Part shown: piece after piece, positions 9,194 to 17,738 of the stretch | How the letters are laid out: each line of letters begins with the position of its first letter | Numbering within the stretch: the first letter of the stretch is position 1 | Origin: an uncultured Bacteroidota bacterium | GTDB lineage: Bacteria; Bacteroidota; Bacteroidia; AKYH767-A; JABDAW01 | Reading direction: 5' to 3' | Length of the DNA stretch: 46,509 nt | Assembly (NCBI GenBank): GCA_903844645.1 | Contig: CAIMUP010000044.1 | Span: 1 to 46,509 of the forward strand | Position numbers and translations under genes: made by a program | Notes under the pieces: model-generated | Databases searched by the model: none | Seen by the model: only the letters and a program-made list of their open reading frames with translations | Told to the model about the DNA's origin: nothing

Positions 9194-9215
9194 CACCCAA
9201 TAAATCAAATTGAAA

Positions 9216-9944
9216 ATGGCGAATTGGAATAAAGTAATATTCGGAGGATTAGGATGGGCTTTGGGTGGTCCTATCGGAGGTGTATTGGGGTTGATAATCG
9301 GGTCCGTCGTGGATCATGAATCAACGCAAAGAGCAGGCATCCAAGCTGGGCAAAGCACTACCCAGCCGGGCGATTTCAGTGTGGCATTGTTAATCCTTTG
9401 CGGGGCTGTAATGAAATCGGATAACAAGATTCTGAAATCTGAATTGGATTTTGTAAAGGAGTTCTTCGTCAAGCAATTTGGTGTCGCTGCTGCGCATGAT
9501 AAGATGCTTTTGTTTCGCGAGATTCTGAAGCAAGAATACTCACTCTCCGAAGTGTGTGGACAGATAAAATACAACCTCGATTACCCTTCCAAATTACAAT
9601 TAATGCACCTCTTGTTTGGGCTTGCTGGTGCTGATGGGGAATTCCATAAAAATGAAATCGAAACGATTTATGCCATTTCGTCTTTTCTTGGCATCACCGA
9701 TAAGGATTATATTTCTATCAAAGCGATGTTTATAAAAGATACCACATCGGCTTATAAAATCTTGGAAATAGAGCCAACTGTCACGAACGAGGATGTTAAG
9801 AAAGCATACCGACAAATGGCTGTGAAGTATCATCCCGATAAGGTGTATCATCTTGGTCCAGAGATACAAGGTTCTGCCCAAGAAAAGTTTAAGATGATCA
9901 ACGAAGCGTATGATCAGATTAAGAAAGAACGGGGGATGAATTAG
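9216..9944 (+). CDS. TerB and J-domain protein (DjlA-like co-chaperone)
   Basis: About 242 residues. The first 30 form a glycine-zipper-like hydrophobic segment (GGLGWALGGPIGGVLGLIIG), probably a membrane anchor. Residues about 50-160 look like a TerB domain (LLILCGAVMKSDNKILKSE, GLAGADGEFHKNEIETI). The C-terminus is a J domain with YKILEIEPTVTNEDVKKAYR and the HPD motif in KYHPDKVYH, which stimulates DnaK ATPase in this family. The order anchor-TerB-J is that of DjlA. The ATG at 9216 was chosen because it follows the promoter at normal distance. The cvpA-like gene starts 4 nt after the stop, so the two are likely an operon. Confidence 0.85.
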   Translation: MANWNKVIFGGLGWALGGPIGGVLGLIIGSVVDHESTQRAGIQAGQSTTQPGDFSVALLILCGAVMKSDNKILKSELDFVKEFFVKQFGVAAAHDKMLLFREILKQEYSLSEVCGQIKYNLDYPSKLQLMHLLFGLAGADGEFHKNEIETIYAISSFLGITDKDYISIKAMFIKDTTSAYKILEIEPTVTNEDVKKAYRQMAVKYHPDKVYHLGPEIQGSAQEKFKMINEAYDQIKKERGMN

Positions 9945-9947
9945 GGA

Positions 9948-10472
9948 ATGAATGAATTAGATATAATCCTTGCATTGCCATTGATTTGGGGTGCGTACAG
10001 GGGCTTTCGGAATGGATTGGTGTATGAGATTTTGATTGTAATTATTCTTATTGCTGGGGTTTATGGCGGGCATCAATTGGTGAATTATGTTACGGTATAT
10101 GTGCAAACGAATTACAATTTTCATTCAAAGATGTTACCCGTCTACTGCTTCATCGGGATACTGATTTTATTAATGGTCATTATTTATTTCATTACTAAAG
10201 CATCCAATAAACTCCTCGATTTCTTTGGTTTGGGAATCATTAATAAAATAGCAGGGGCTTTGATAGGAGTGGTGAAGTGGGCATTCTTCATCAGCCTTAT
10301 CTTTTACCTCATAGCCCCATTCGATGTTGCCAATAAAATCATCCCGAAGGATAAGAAGCAGGACTCGTTCCTTTATGAACCTATCACGGAGTTTGCTTTA
10401 TTAATCATTCCGAGCATGACCGTTATCAACAAAGAGATTAAGGGACAAGTTGAGAAGGTGAAGAAGAAATAA
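9948..10472 (+). CDS. CvpA family membrane protein
   Basis: 174 residues with four hydrophobic helices in the first 130 (for example IILALPLIWGAYRGFRNGLV and AGALIGVVKWAFFISLIFYLI) and a charged C-terminal tail (KGQVEKVKKK). The pattern G..RGF..GL in the first loop is characteristic of the CvpA / colicin V production family, integral inner-membrane proteins whose molecular role is not well fixed. It follows the DjlA-like gene at a 3-nt gap, suggesting joint expression. Confidence 0.8.
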   Translation: MNELDIILALPLIWGAYRGFRNGLVYEILIVIILIAGVYGGHQLVNYVTVYVQTNYNFHSKMLPVYCFIGILILLMVIIYFITKASNKLLDFFGLGIINKIAGALIGVVKWAFFISLIFYLIAPFDVANKIIPKDKKQDSFLYEPITEFALLIIPSMTVINKEIKGQVEKVKKK

Positions 10473-10477
10473 TTTCT

Positions 10478-10485
10478 TATTTTTG
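10478..10485 (+). promoter_or_regulatory. -7 element TATTTTTG
   Basis: Matches TAnnTTTG and is followed by CCGTCG. It begins 5 nt after the cvpA-like stop and lies 28 nt before the ATG at 10514. Confidence 0.7.
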
Positions 10486-10513
10486 CCGTCGTAATTAATT
10501 ATCTAATATCAAC

Positions 10514-13405
10514 ATGAAGAAAATTATTCTTTACCTCTTGTTTGTTTGCACCATTCAATCTTATGCCGCAACAGGTCCTTTGCTTTATGGCATGACTCAA
10601 GGAGGAGGGGCTTATTCCAAAGGAAACATCTTTAAAGTATTCGCTAATGGAACCAGTTTTACCACGATGTATTCGTTCAATACTTCCACTGGATATGCCC
10701 CACTTGGCAGCTTGATTCAATCTTACTCTAACAGCAAACTTTATGGTTTGGCACAACTCGGTGGGGCTAATAATGCAGGTGTGATTTTTAGTTTTGAGCC
10801 TTCTACAAATATTTATACCGACCTCATTGATTTTAATACCACTAATGGTTCTACCCCTGTTGGAAATATTATTCAGGCAAGCAACGGGTTAATTTATGGA
10901 ATGACGCAATTGGGTGGTATATCGGGTGATGGAGTGTTATTCTGTCTCGACCCTGCCAACAACAATTATACGGTCTTGATCAATTTTTCAGGCACTAATG
11001 GTAGCTTTCCGAATGGAAGTTTAATACAAGCGACCAATGGTTTATTATATGGCATGACATTACAGGGTGGGGCGACCAATTTAGGAACCATATTCAGTTA
11101 TAATATTTCCACGAATATCTTATCCACGGTGATTAACTTCACCGGTAATAACGGGGCATCCCCTGGTTCTAATCCGCATGGTAGTTTGGTTCAATTGACC
11201 GATAGTACCATTTATGGTTTGACAAGATTAGGAGGTAATAATAACGGGGGGGTACTCTTTGGTTTAAATCCCATTAATAATGCCTACACTAACCTATATA
11301 GTTTCGGTACTTTTGGTAATCATTACCCGAATGGAAGTTTATGCAAGGGTCCTGGTGATACCTTGTATGGAATGACCACTGGCGGGGGTGCTTTGGCGGG
11401 TTCTCTTTTCAAATATGATGTAGCAAATAATGGTTTATCCACCCCTGTTTTTTTTAGTAATAATGAACATCCCAAAGGATCCTTCTTCCTTTCCGGAAAT
11501 GGCTTGATGTATTTTATGACTGACAGCGGAGGAGCCACCAACAACGGTAAAATAATGGTCTATGATCCAGTGAATCAAACGGCAAATGTGGTTCATCTTT
11601 TCGATGGCATCACAGGTTCCAATCCTCTGGGTGATATTACCATTGCAAGATGCCCGAATGTGAACTTCCATACCGATACTTCCACCTTTTGCAAGCCCCT
11701 TTCGGTAGATTTTACCAACCAAACTACCTACGCCGATTCTTTTTTCTGGAAGTTTGGCGATGGTATTACCGATACTGCTGCAAACCCCAGTCATATTTAT
11801 GTTCCAGGGATAGATACTGTGTATTTATTTGCTTGGAACCATGAAGGTTGCGAAGATACCGCGATGCGGATTTATCATTTTGTGGCGAACCCTACGAGGG
11901 CTTCCTTTACCGATACTATGCCACATACTGGCTGCCCTACTTTGACCATGTACTTCACCAACACCAGTCAATTTGCCACCAGCTATTATTGGTCGTTCGG
12001 GGATGGTGCACATTCATCTGCTATCAGTCCGGGACATAATTACAATGTGGCTGCTTATTACGATATTTATTTGGTGGCTCTCGATTCTATTAATCATTGC
12101 GACGATACTTTGGTGATGCAAAATTATATCCACGTGCTTGCTGCTGCCCCTGTGTCCAGTAATTTCACGATGGATATCAATAGTGGATGCACTCCCCTGA
12201 CCATTAATTTTGCCAATACCAGCAGCAGCAATACCGACTCTTTGACTTGGTATTTCGGGGATATGGATTCGTCCAATATTGCCAATCCTTCCCATACTTT
12301 CATCAATGGAAACACCTTTTATCCGCGACTTATTGCCTACAATATTGATAGCAACTACCCTTGCATCGGGAAGAGTACAAAGGTAGATACTATCTTCGTA
12401 CATGCCAGTGCCCACGCCAATTTCCTTGCCGATTCTTTGCATGGATGTTTGCCGATGAACGACCAGTTTACGAACAACTCTACCAATGCCCTTTCTTATC
12501 ATTGGAATTTCGGGGATGGATATACCGATACCGCTACGAATCCGGTTCATCAATACACTATTCCGGGCACTTTCACTGATACCTTGATAGCTTTCGGTAC
12601 AGCCGGATGCAACGATACTTTCATCCGCCCTAATTACATCGCTACACAGGTGCGCCCCGACATTATTCCTGCTTTTTCCGGCACTCCTTTGTCGGGTTGC
12701 GATTCCTTACAAGTGCAATTTAATAACACTTCGACCGATGCTTCCTTTTACCTTTGGAAATTTGGCGATGGAGGTACGGCATCCATCAGGAATCCTGATT
12801 ATTTCTACACCAATCCGGGCACTTATTCTGTTATTCTTATTGCTTATAACATGACGCTTTGCGGCTTGCTTTCGGATACCTTGATTCTTTTCAATTATGT
12901 CCATGTTTTGCCTCCGCCGACCATTATTATTACCCAAAGTAACGACACCTTGACTTCTAATTTCGCGACCGGAAATCAATGGTATAACAATGGCATCATT
13001 ATTCCGGGGGCAACTGCGCAAACGTACGTGGTTCATGGAACGGGATGCTATCAAACAACTTATACGGATGGCAATGGATGTTCTAATATTTCTAATTCCA
13101 TTTGCATTTATTTTGCAGGGATTAATGAGCCATCAACTACGAAAGGCATGAACTTTTATCCCAATCCATTCTCTGAAAAAACGACCCTTGTTTTGAATGA
13201 GCCATTCGATACAGAGAATACTTCGTTCTCTATTTTTAATGTCATGGGGCAGGAGGTTCAGCGGATTAATATTCCGAATATTAAGCAAGGTAAAACAGAA
13301 GTCATTATTAATCGAAATAACCTGCCTGCGGGTTTGTATTTTTATAAATTAATGCGCAACAACACCGAACAAATCTATACCGGAAAGTTGAGCATTGTGG
13401 ATTAG
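10514..13405 (+). CDS. T9SS-secreted GloVer-repeat and PKD-domain protein
   Basis: 963 residues. Signal peptide MKKIILYLLFVCTIQSYAA. Residues about 20-375 consist of eight or so repeats of the 'GloVer' type (LYGMTQGGG, SLIQ..N, IFSFEPSTN), expected to form a propeller-like fold. Five PKD domains follow, each with the WxFGDG signature (FFWKFGDGITD, YYWSFGDGAHS, LTWYFGDMDSS with a variant, YHWNFGDGYTD, YLWKFGDGGTA). The end is a type IX sorting domain (NFYPNPFSEKT...LPAGLYFYKL). No catalytic motif seen; a surface adhesin or structural role is the usual guess for such architecture. It converges with the Asp-box gene at 13409, leaving 3 nt between stops and no obvious terminator hairpin. Confidence 0.85.
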   Translation: MKKIILYLLFVCTIQSYAATGPLLYGMTQGGGAYSKGNIFKVFANGTSFTTMYSFNTSTGYAPLGSLIQSYSNSKLYGLAQLGGANNAGVIFSFEPSTNIYTDLIDFNTTNGSTPVGNIIQASNGLIYGMTQLGGISGDGVLFCLDPANNNYTVLINFSGTNGSFPNGSLIQATNGLLYGMTLQGGATNLGTIFSYNISTNILSTVINFTGNNGASPGSNPHGSLVQLTDSTIYGLTRLGGNNNGGVLFGLNPINNAYTNLYSFGTFGNHYPNGSLCKGPGDTLYGMTTGGGALAGSLFKYDVANNGLSTPVFFSNNEHPKGSFFLSGNGLMYFMTDSGGATNNGKIMVYDPVNQTANVVHLFDGITGSNPLGDITIARCPNVNFHTDTSTFCKPLSVDFTNQTTYADSFFWKFGDGITDTAANPSHIYVPGIDTVYLFAWNHEGCEDTAMRIYHFVANPTRASFTDTMPHTGCPTLTMYFTNTSQFATSYYWSFGDGAHSSAISPGHNYNVAAYYDIYLVALDSINHCDDTLVMQNYIHVLAAAPVSSNFTMDINSGCTPLTINFANTSSSNTDSLTWYFGDMDSSNIANPSHTFINGNTFYPRLIAYNIDSNYPCIGKSTKVDTIFVHASAHANFLADSLHGCLPMNDQFTNNSTNALSYHWNFGDGYTDTATNPVHQYTIPGTFTDTLIAFGTAGCNDTFIRPNYIATQVRPDIIPAFSGTPLSGCDSLQVQFNNTSTDASFYLWKFGDGGTASIRNPDYFYTNPGTYSVILIAYNMTLCGLLSDTLILFNYVHVLPPPTIIITQSNDTLTSNFATGNQWYNNGIIIPGATAQTYVVHGTGCYQTTYTDGNGCSNISNSICIYFAGINEPSTTKGMNFYPNPFSEKTTLVLNEPFDTENTSFSIFNVMGQEVQRINIPNIKQGKTEVIINRNNLPAGLYFYKLMRNNTEQIYTGKLSIVD

Positions 13406-13408
13406 ATA

Positions 13409-14827
13409 TTAATTCGAAAAGAGAACCTTTCCTGTTGCTATTATAACTTCTTTTTGCATGGCTTTATAGAAATAAATCCCGCTCGTAAATTTGTTTCTAT
13501 CAAGGATAATCTTGCCTTCAGTTCCAAAAAATGTGGCGACAATTTCTTGTCCAAGGACATCGAATATTTTAAATTCTGTGGTAACATTTTTATCGTACGA
13601 AGTCAATTCAAAAGTTGTTTGTGAATTGGACGGATTGGGGTAAACAACAAGATGAGTAGGTTGATTGGTAGTCTTGAGTTCATTACTTCCGGAGGTGGCG
13701 CAAAGAGATTTGGAAACATAACGGATATGCCCGCTATCACTGAAAATAATGTGTAATGCACAATCGGTATAAAGAATAAATGGTTGCCCGCCAGGACCAA
13801 AAGATATTGCCGAATCCCATGATATTCCGCCATTGTTAGAATGAATATATTTCGGTCCGCCGGTGTTGCCAAATCTTAAAAAAACCATAAATAATTCCAT
13901 GCCATTCCGCATCAGATAAGGGTAGGCATCGCCCAGAGAATCCAGAGTTACCAGTTGTGATGCCGGGAAAGTGTTGCCGGAATCAATGGAAGAATTCATG
14001 AAGACATGAAAATGCGTGCCCATCGTTTTGCCACAAGGGACATCAACAAATGCACCATTTACTGACACCATCGAGGAATAGGAATCGGAGGTGGTGAGTG
14101 CCGTTTCCGGTCCCCAGCTTAATCCGGCATCCATCGAATGACGGTAATAGATCAACATTGTTCCGCTGCGTTTATCATTCCACGACAGATGTATTTGCGA
14201 GCCTTGGAGGGCGATGGCGGGGTCTTCGGAACGCCCATCAGCATTCGATATTTGTTGTTCAGCACCCCACGTTGCTCCATTGTCCATCGAAATCCTGATG
14301 AATACTTCGGTGTTGGTAACGGTTACGGCTTTGTTCAGGGTGGCGACGACCATCTGCCCATAAACTGCGACGCCGGGCCAAAATTTGGTATTGGTATCGA
14401 GGCAAACATTCGGACTCCAAGTCGTGCCGTTGTCAAGCGATTGTTTGTAGTACGAGGCGCGAATTCCATTCAAAGTATCCATCCAAACAACGTGGATAGT
14501 ATCGCCCCAAACGGCGATGACGGGCATCGTGGCTTTGCCCATGGTATCGGTGATGGCGATGCCCTGTGTCCAGGTGGTTCCTGAATCGGGAGATTGCTGA
14601 TAGTAGATTGCCCAGCCTTGCGTTCGATGGTCGGAATAAACGACATGCAAAGTGGTTCCGTTTTGGGCAAGACAGGGTCCGGCATTTTCATTTAATCCGG
14701 CAGAAAGGGAGGCAGGGGTAATGTTACGAACGGGTCCCCATTGCGCCATGATGAGGGTCGGAAGAAGCAGCATCAGGGTGGCAATAATTGCTATCCGAAG
14801 GGAGGTAATTGATAAGGATGTTTTCAT
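13409..14827 (-). CDS. T9SS-secreted Asp-box (BNR) repeat protein
   Basis: About 472 residues. Signal peptide MKTSLSITSLRIAIIATLML...IMAQ. The body holds at least six Asp-box motifs, S/N-x-D-x-G-x-T/S-W or close (SPDSGTTW, SLDNGTTW, SMDNGATW, SMDAGLSW, SSIDSGNTF, NNGGISW), as in sialidase-like beta-propellers. The residues of a true sialidase active site could not be recognised, so exo-alpha-sialidase activity is not claimed. C-terminal type IX sorting domain: VYPNPSNSQTT...FTSGIYFYKA. Start chosen at 14827: an in-frame ATG at 14860 lies inside the promoter element TAACTTTG. Confidence 0.8.
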   Translation of the reverse strand: MKTSLSITSLRIAIIATLMLLLPTLIMAQWGPVRNITPASLSAGLNENAGPCLAQNGTTLHVVYSDHRTQGWAIYYQQSPDSGTTWTQGIAITDTMGKATMPVIAVWGDTIHVVWMDTLNGIRASYYKQSLDNGTTWSPNVCLDTNTKFWPGVAVYGQMVVATLNKAVTVTNTEVFIRISMDNGATWGAEQQISNADGRSEDPAIALQGSQIHLSWNDKRSGTMLIYYRHSMDAGLSWGPETALTTSDSYSSMVSVNGAFVDVPCGKTMGTHFHVFMNSSIDSGNTFPASQLVTLDSLGDAYPYLMRNGMELFMVFLRFGNTGGPKYIHSNNGGISWDSAISFGPGGQPFILYTDCALHIIFSDSGHIRYVSKSLCATSGSNELKTTNQPTHLVVYPNPSNSQTTFELTSYDKNVTTEFKIFDVLGQEIVATFFGTEGKIILDRNKFTSGIYFYKAMQKEVIIATGKVLFSN

Positions 14828-14857
14828 ATTTTTTTTACTTTTATTAATTTCATCATG

Positions 14858-14865
14858 CAAAGTTA
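14858..14865 (-). promoter_or_regulatory. -7 element TAACTTTG (minus)
   Basis: The minus-strand match to TAnnTTTG reads 14865 to 14858, 30 nt before the ATG at 14827. Confidence 0.7.
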
Positions 14866-15075
14866 TAAAAAATATTTTGGATGACCAAATACCATGAATC
14901 GGGCGATGGATAAAGTATCGGATGGTACTCCTGTTAGAATCGGTTTTAGTGCCATCGAAATGGAATTAAATTAAATGAATATAAATTCCCTAAATGCTTA
15001 CTAAATGTTCAAACTACTTGCCCTTGGTTTATTCATGATGAAGGGAATAATATGGTAAATTATTATTGATTTATT

Positions 15076-15305
15076 AAACAACAGATACAGTGGCGAGGAA
15101 ATCAAGTTTGATTCTTGTAATTATTAATCTATGGTTAACTAAATCAAAATTGATTTATCAAGCAATCTATTTATTGTTCGATAAATCAATCTTGATTTAC
15201 TGAACACTAATAATATGGTCATAGAATTCAATATTGATTGATAGGACACTAATACTATGGTCATAGAAATCAGCATTGACTTCTTCGCCACTGTATCTGG
15301 TGTTT
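15076..15305. repeat. 42-bp array B framed by 30-bp inverted repeats
   Basis: The ends 15076-15105 and 15276-15305 are inverted copies matching at 27 of 30 positions and share CAGATACAGTGGCGA. Inside are five units starting near 15099, 15142, 15184, 15226 and 15267 (steps 43, 42, 42, 41), each opening with a version of the palindrome AAATCAAnnTTGATTT. Units 3 and 4 also share TATGGTCATAG. No coding frame is present in the 585-nt spacer 14828-15412. It resembles a miniature inverted-repeat element built from the same 42-bp period as the other arrays. Confidence 0.8.
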
Positions 15306-15412
15306 CAGAATTCAATAACCGTTTTCTAATATATTTTTAAAACCGTACAATAAACAATTGACGATGTTCGTTCCATAATTATAGTTATTAATAAACCGAT
15401 AAAAAAAGAATC

Positions 15413-16399
15413 ATGGCAAAAAAAAGAAAGCTGAAGTACAGCGAAAATCAATTCCTTTATGCAGCCCGAGACAGCCATGAGAAGGCTATGAAGCTGGCTT
15501 ACTATCATGTTACTATCCTCAAGGCTTATATGCTGGCGTTTCCCTTGGATGCGGATTATGCGATGATGTACGACCGGACGATCCTTCTTTTTGAGGATTT
15601 GAAAGAGAAGTATGTAAAATATTATACGGTGTCTGCGGCACAAAGCGGCGAGACCTCGAATGTGGGTGCACGAATAAAAAACATCAAAGGGAAAGAAGGA
15701 AAAGCACGCGATTGGTTTACGCGGGTGATGGCGATTTATGCACGGACACATCCCGAACGGGTGAAGGCTATTTTTCCTCATTTATTAAAGCCCTTTTATC
15801 ATGTCGGGAAGGACGCTATTATCCGTGGTTTGTATGTCTTGAGCAAGAATATTGGCGACGATACGCATCCCTTAATGATCATTATTAAAGCCGAGATTGA
15901 TGAAGAATATTCTATCCTGAATCCGGACCGCGAGACCCAAAGGGAAGCCATCGGGAAGACCCGCATTACCAGTAGTATCCTGGAAGATGCCTGCAAAGCA
16001 AGTATGGAAATGGAATACATGAATGCCGGGTTGCTGATGAATAAACATCCGAAAGATGAGAATGGAATTCAATCGAAATTTCATGACATGCAGGAGCTGC
16101 AAAACCGATTGCAAAAAATTTTTAATATCCATCTGGATGGCAATAAAAAGAAGGACCTCGTGGTTCGCACTTTTGTTTTCAACAGTCGCTTTCGCGGCAG
16201 AATGCGCGGAGGCAGCGGACGGATGTATCTATCGAATAAAAAAGGAGGCACCAACAGTTTGGCGGTAAGGTTCCTCGACGGAGTAGAAATAAAATTCACA
16301 GCAGCCGATTTTGGGATAACGAAGTATGGAGAATTCAGATTCCTGACCATCATTAATGATAGCGGCGAACGGGTGAGCTTTTATTTACAATCCTATTAA
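15413..16399 (+). CDS. hypothetical protein, helical N-terminal part and beta C-terminal domain
   Basis: 328 residues, very basic at the start (MAKKRKLKYS), no signal peptide or membrane helix, so probably cytoplasmic. Residues about 10-245 look mostly helical (HEKAMKLAYYHVTILKAYML, LQNRLQKIFNIHLDG); residues about 250-328 look like beta strands (KKDLVVRTFVFNSRF, VEIKFTAADFGITKYGEFRF, ISFY-like end). The glycine/arginine stretch RFRGRMRGGSGRM could bind nucleic acid, but that is only a composition argument. It carries no motif I recognise. It stands alone between array B and ftsX, with no clear TAnnTTTG element upstream. Confidence 0.65.
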   Translation: MAKKRKLKYSENQFLYAARDSHEKAMKLAYYHVTILKAYMLAFPLDADYAMMYDRTILLFEDLKEKYVKYYTVSAAQSGETSNVGARIKNIKGKEGKARDWFTRVMAIYARTHPERVKAIFPHLLKPFYHVGKDAIIRGLYVLSKNIGDDTHPLMIIIKAEIDEEYSILNPDRETQREAIGKTRITSSILEDACKASMEMEYMNAGLLMNKHPKDENGIQSKFHDMQELQNRLQKIFNIHLDGNKKKDLVVRTFVFNSRFRGRMRGGSGRMYLSNKKGGTNSLAVRFLDGVEIKFTAADFGITKYGEFRFLTIINDSGERVSFYLQSY

Positions 16400-16454
16400 A
16401 AAACGAAGAACGGCACAGGAAATTCGGAATCTTTTTATTCACCAAAATATTATG

Positions 16455-16462
16455 TAGTTTTG
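16455..16462 (+). promoter_or_regulatory. -7 element TAGTTTTG
   Basis: Matches TAnnTTTG, followed by CGC, 25 nt before the ftsX ATG. It should start the ftsX cluster. Confidence 0.75.
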
Positions 16463-16487
16463 CGCTGTAATAAAATTATAAAACGCC

Positions 16488-17369
16488 ATGTCATCGCAAG
16501 GAGAAAAGTTTGAGAAGAGAAGGTTGAGAGGGTCGTATGCCTCGACCATCGTAAGTATTTCGTTGGTGCTGTTTATGCTCGGATTGCTCGGTTTTATCGC
16601 CCTGCATGGCAAAATTCTGTCGGACTATGCGAAGGAAAAAATCGAACTGATGGTGCTCCTGAAAGAGAATCAAAAAGAAGCCGATATTCTGCAATTCAAA
16701 AAATCGCTCGATGTGATGCCAGCCGTGAAATCAGCCGAATATATCACCAAACAACAGGCTGCCGAAGTCTTCGCCAAAAGCGAGAACGATGATTTTATCG
16801 GCATTCTCGATTTTAATCCCCTGCCGGCATCCATCAACCTCCATCTTCATGCCCAATTTACCACCCCCTCGAACATTGCGAAGCTGAAAAGAGATATTCT
16901 GAAGAACGATATGGTCAAAGAAATCGCGTTCGACAAGACCTTGGTCGGCTCGATGAATGATAATTTGGAAACGATTTCCCTCGTGCTGCTCATTTTCTGC
17001 GGCTTGCTGTTTATTATTTCCATCGCCTTAATAAATAATACCATTCGGCTGGCATTACATTCCAAACGATTCCTGATAAAGACGATGCAATTAGTCGGCG
17101 CGACGGGGAGTTTCATCCGCCGACCGTTTATCGAAACCGGTATTGTGAATGGGATATTGGCATCGGTTATCGCGAGTGGATTATTAGCAGGAGTGATCTA
17201 TCTGGGGCAGAAAGAAATCCCCGATTTGATAGAAATAGAACTGCAAAATGCCGTGTTGTTCGGTTCTCTTTTCGGGATAATCTTTGTACTAGGCATTTTG
17301 ATTTCTTGGTTCAGTACCTACCTCGCCGTAAGGAAATATTTACGGCTCCATTCCGATGATTTGTATTAA
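16488..17369 (+). CDS. ftsX: cell division protein FtsX
   Basis: 293 residues with the FtsX plan: a first transmembrane helix (STIVSISLVLFMLGLLGFIA), a periplasmic domain of about 110 residues (MVLLKENQKEADI, AVKSAEYITKQQAAEVF), then three helices (ISLVLLIFCGLLFIISIALI, GILASVIASGLLAGVIYL, LFGSLFGIIFVLGILI) and the usual RLALHSKRFLIKTMQLVGAT loop. FtsX partners with the ATPase FtsE and in many bacteria controls peptidoglycan hydrolases at the septum; ftsE is not in this window, which is normal in Bacteroidota. It opens the run ftsX-DUF3098-uppP-truB. Confidence 0.92.
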   Translation: MSSQGEKFEKRRLRGSYASTIVSISLVLFMLGLLGFIALHGKILSDYAKEKIELMVLLKENQKEADILQFKKSLDVMPAVKSAEYITKQQAAEVFAKSENDDFIGILDFNPLPASINLHLHAQFTTPSNIAKLKRDILKNDMVKEIAFDKTLVGSMNDNLETISLVLLIFCGLLFIISIALINNTIRLALHSKRFLIKTMQLVGATGSFIRRPFIETGIVNGILASVIASGLLAGVIYLGQKEIPDLIEIELQNAVLFGSLFGIIFVLGILISWFSTYLAVRKYLRLHSDDLY

Positions 17370-17372
17370 TTA

Positions 17373-17380
17373 TATATTTG
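17373..17380 (+). promoter_or_regulatory. -7 element TATATTTG
   Basis: Matches TAnnTTTG, followed by CACCC, 4 nt after the ftsX stop and 19 nt before the DUF3098 ATG. It could give a second start inside the ftsX-truB run. Confidence 0.7.
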
Positions 17381-17399
17381 CACCCTAACTAATTTAATT

Positions 17400-17732
17400 A
17401 TGGCTATTCAAAATAAACAAACCGCCCCTGCAAAAACTACAGGAACCCCTGCCAAAACAGGCACTGCCGGCAAACCTCCGGTGAAAACGTATGCTCCAAC
17501 AGAGTTTTTCGCTTTCGAAAGAGAGAACTATATTTTAATGATTATCGGAGTGATTGTTATTGCCATCGGTTTTGCATTAATGTCAGGCGGCAAGTCCGCA
17601 GATCCTAATGTATATGAACCTGCCTTGTTCAATACCCGCCGAATTGTGATTGCGCCGCTGGTGGTGTTGATAGGGTATGTTATCGAGCTGGTAGCAATCC
17701 TGAAAAAGTCGAAGCCTGCGGACAATTCCTAA
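17400..17732 (+). CDS. DUF3098 family membrane protein
   Basis: 110 residues. A Thr/Ala/Lys/Pro-rich disordered start (about 38 residues) is followed by FFAFERENYILMIIGVIVIA, the signature of the Bacteroidota family DUF3098, and by a second helix (RRIVIAPLVVLIGYVIELVA). The loop between holds GKSADPNVYEPALFNTRR. The family is a two-helix inner-membrane protein of unknown role, and its regular place between ftsX and uppP is good support for the call. uppP starts 6 nt after its stop. Confidence 0.85.
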   Translation: MAIQNKQTAPAKTTGTPAKTGTAGKPPVKTYAPTEFFAFERENYILMIIGVIVIAIGFALMSGGKSADPNVYEPALFNTRRIVIAPLVVLIGYVIELVAILKKSKPADNS

Positions 17733-17738
17733 GCGGTA

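Noticed and set aside
12014-12553. A 179-codon minus-strand frame inside the PKD protein gene
   Set aside because: Shadow of the real + strand gene; repetitive because the PKD domains repeat.
13409-14827. True sialidase
   Set aside because: Asp-boxes alone mark the fold; the arginine triad and catalytic residues of sialidases could not be located.
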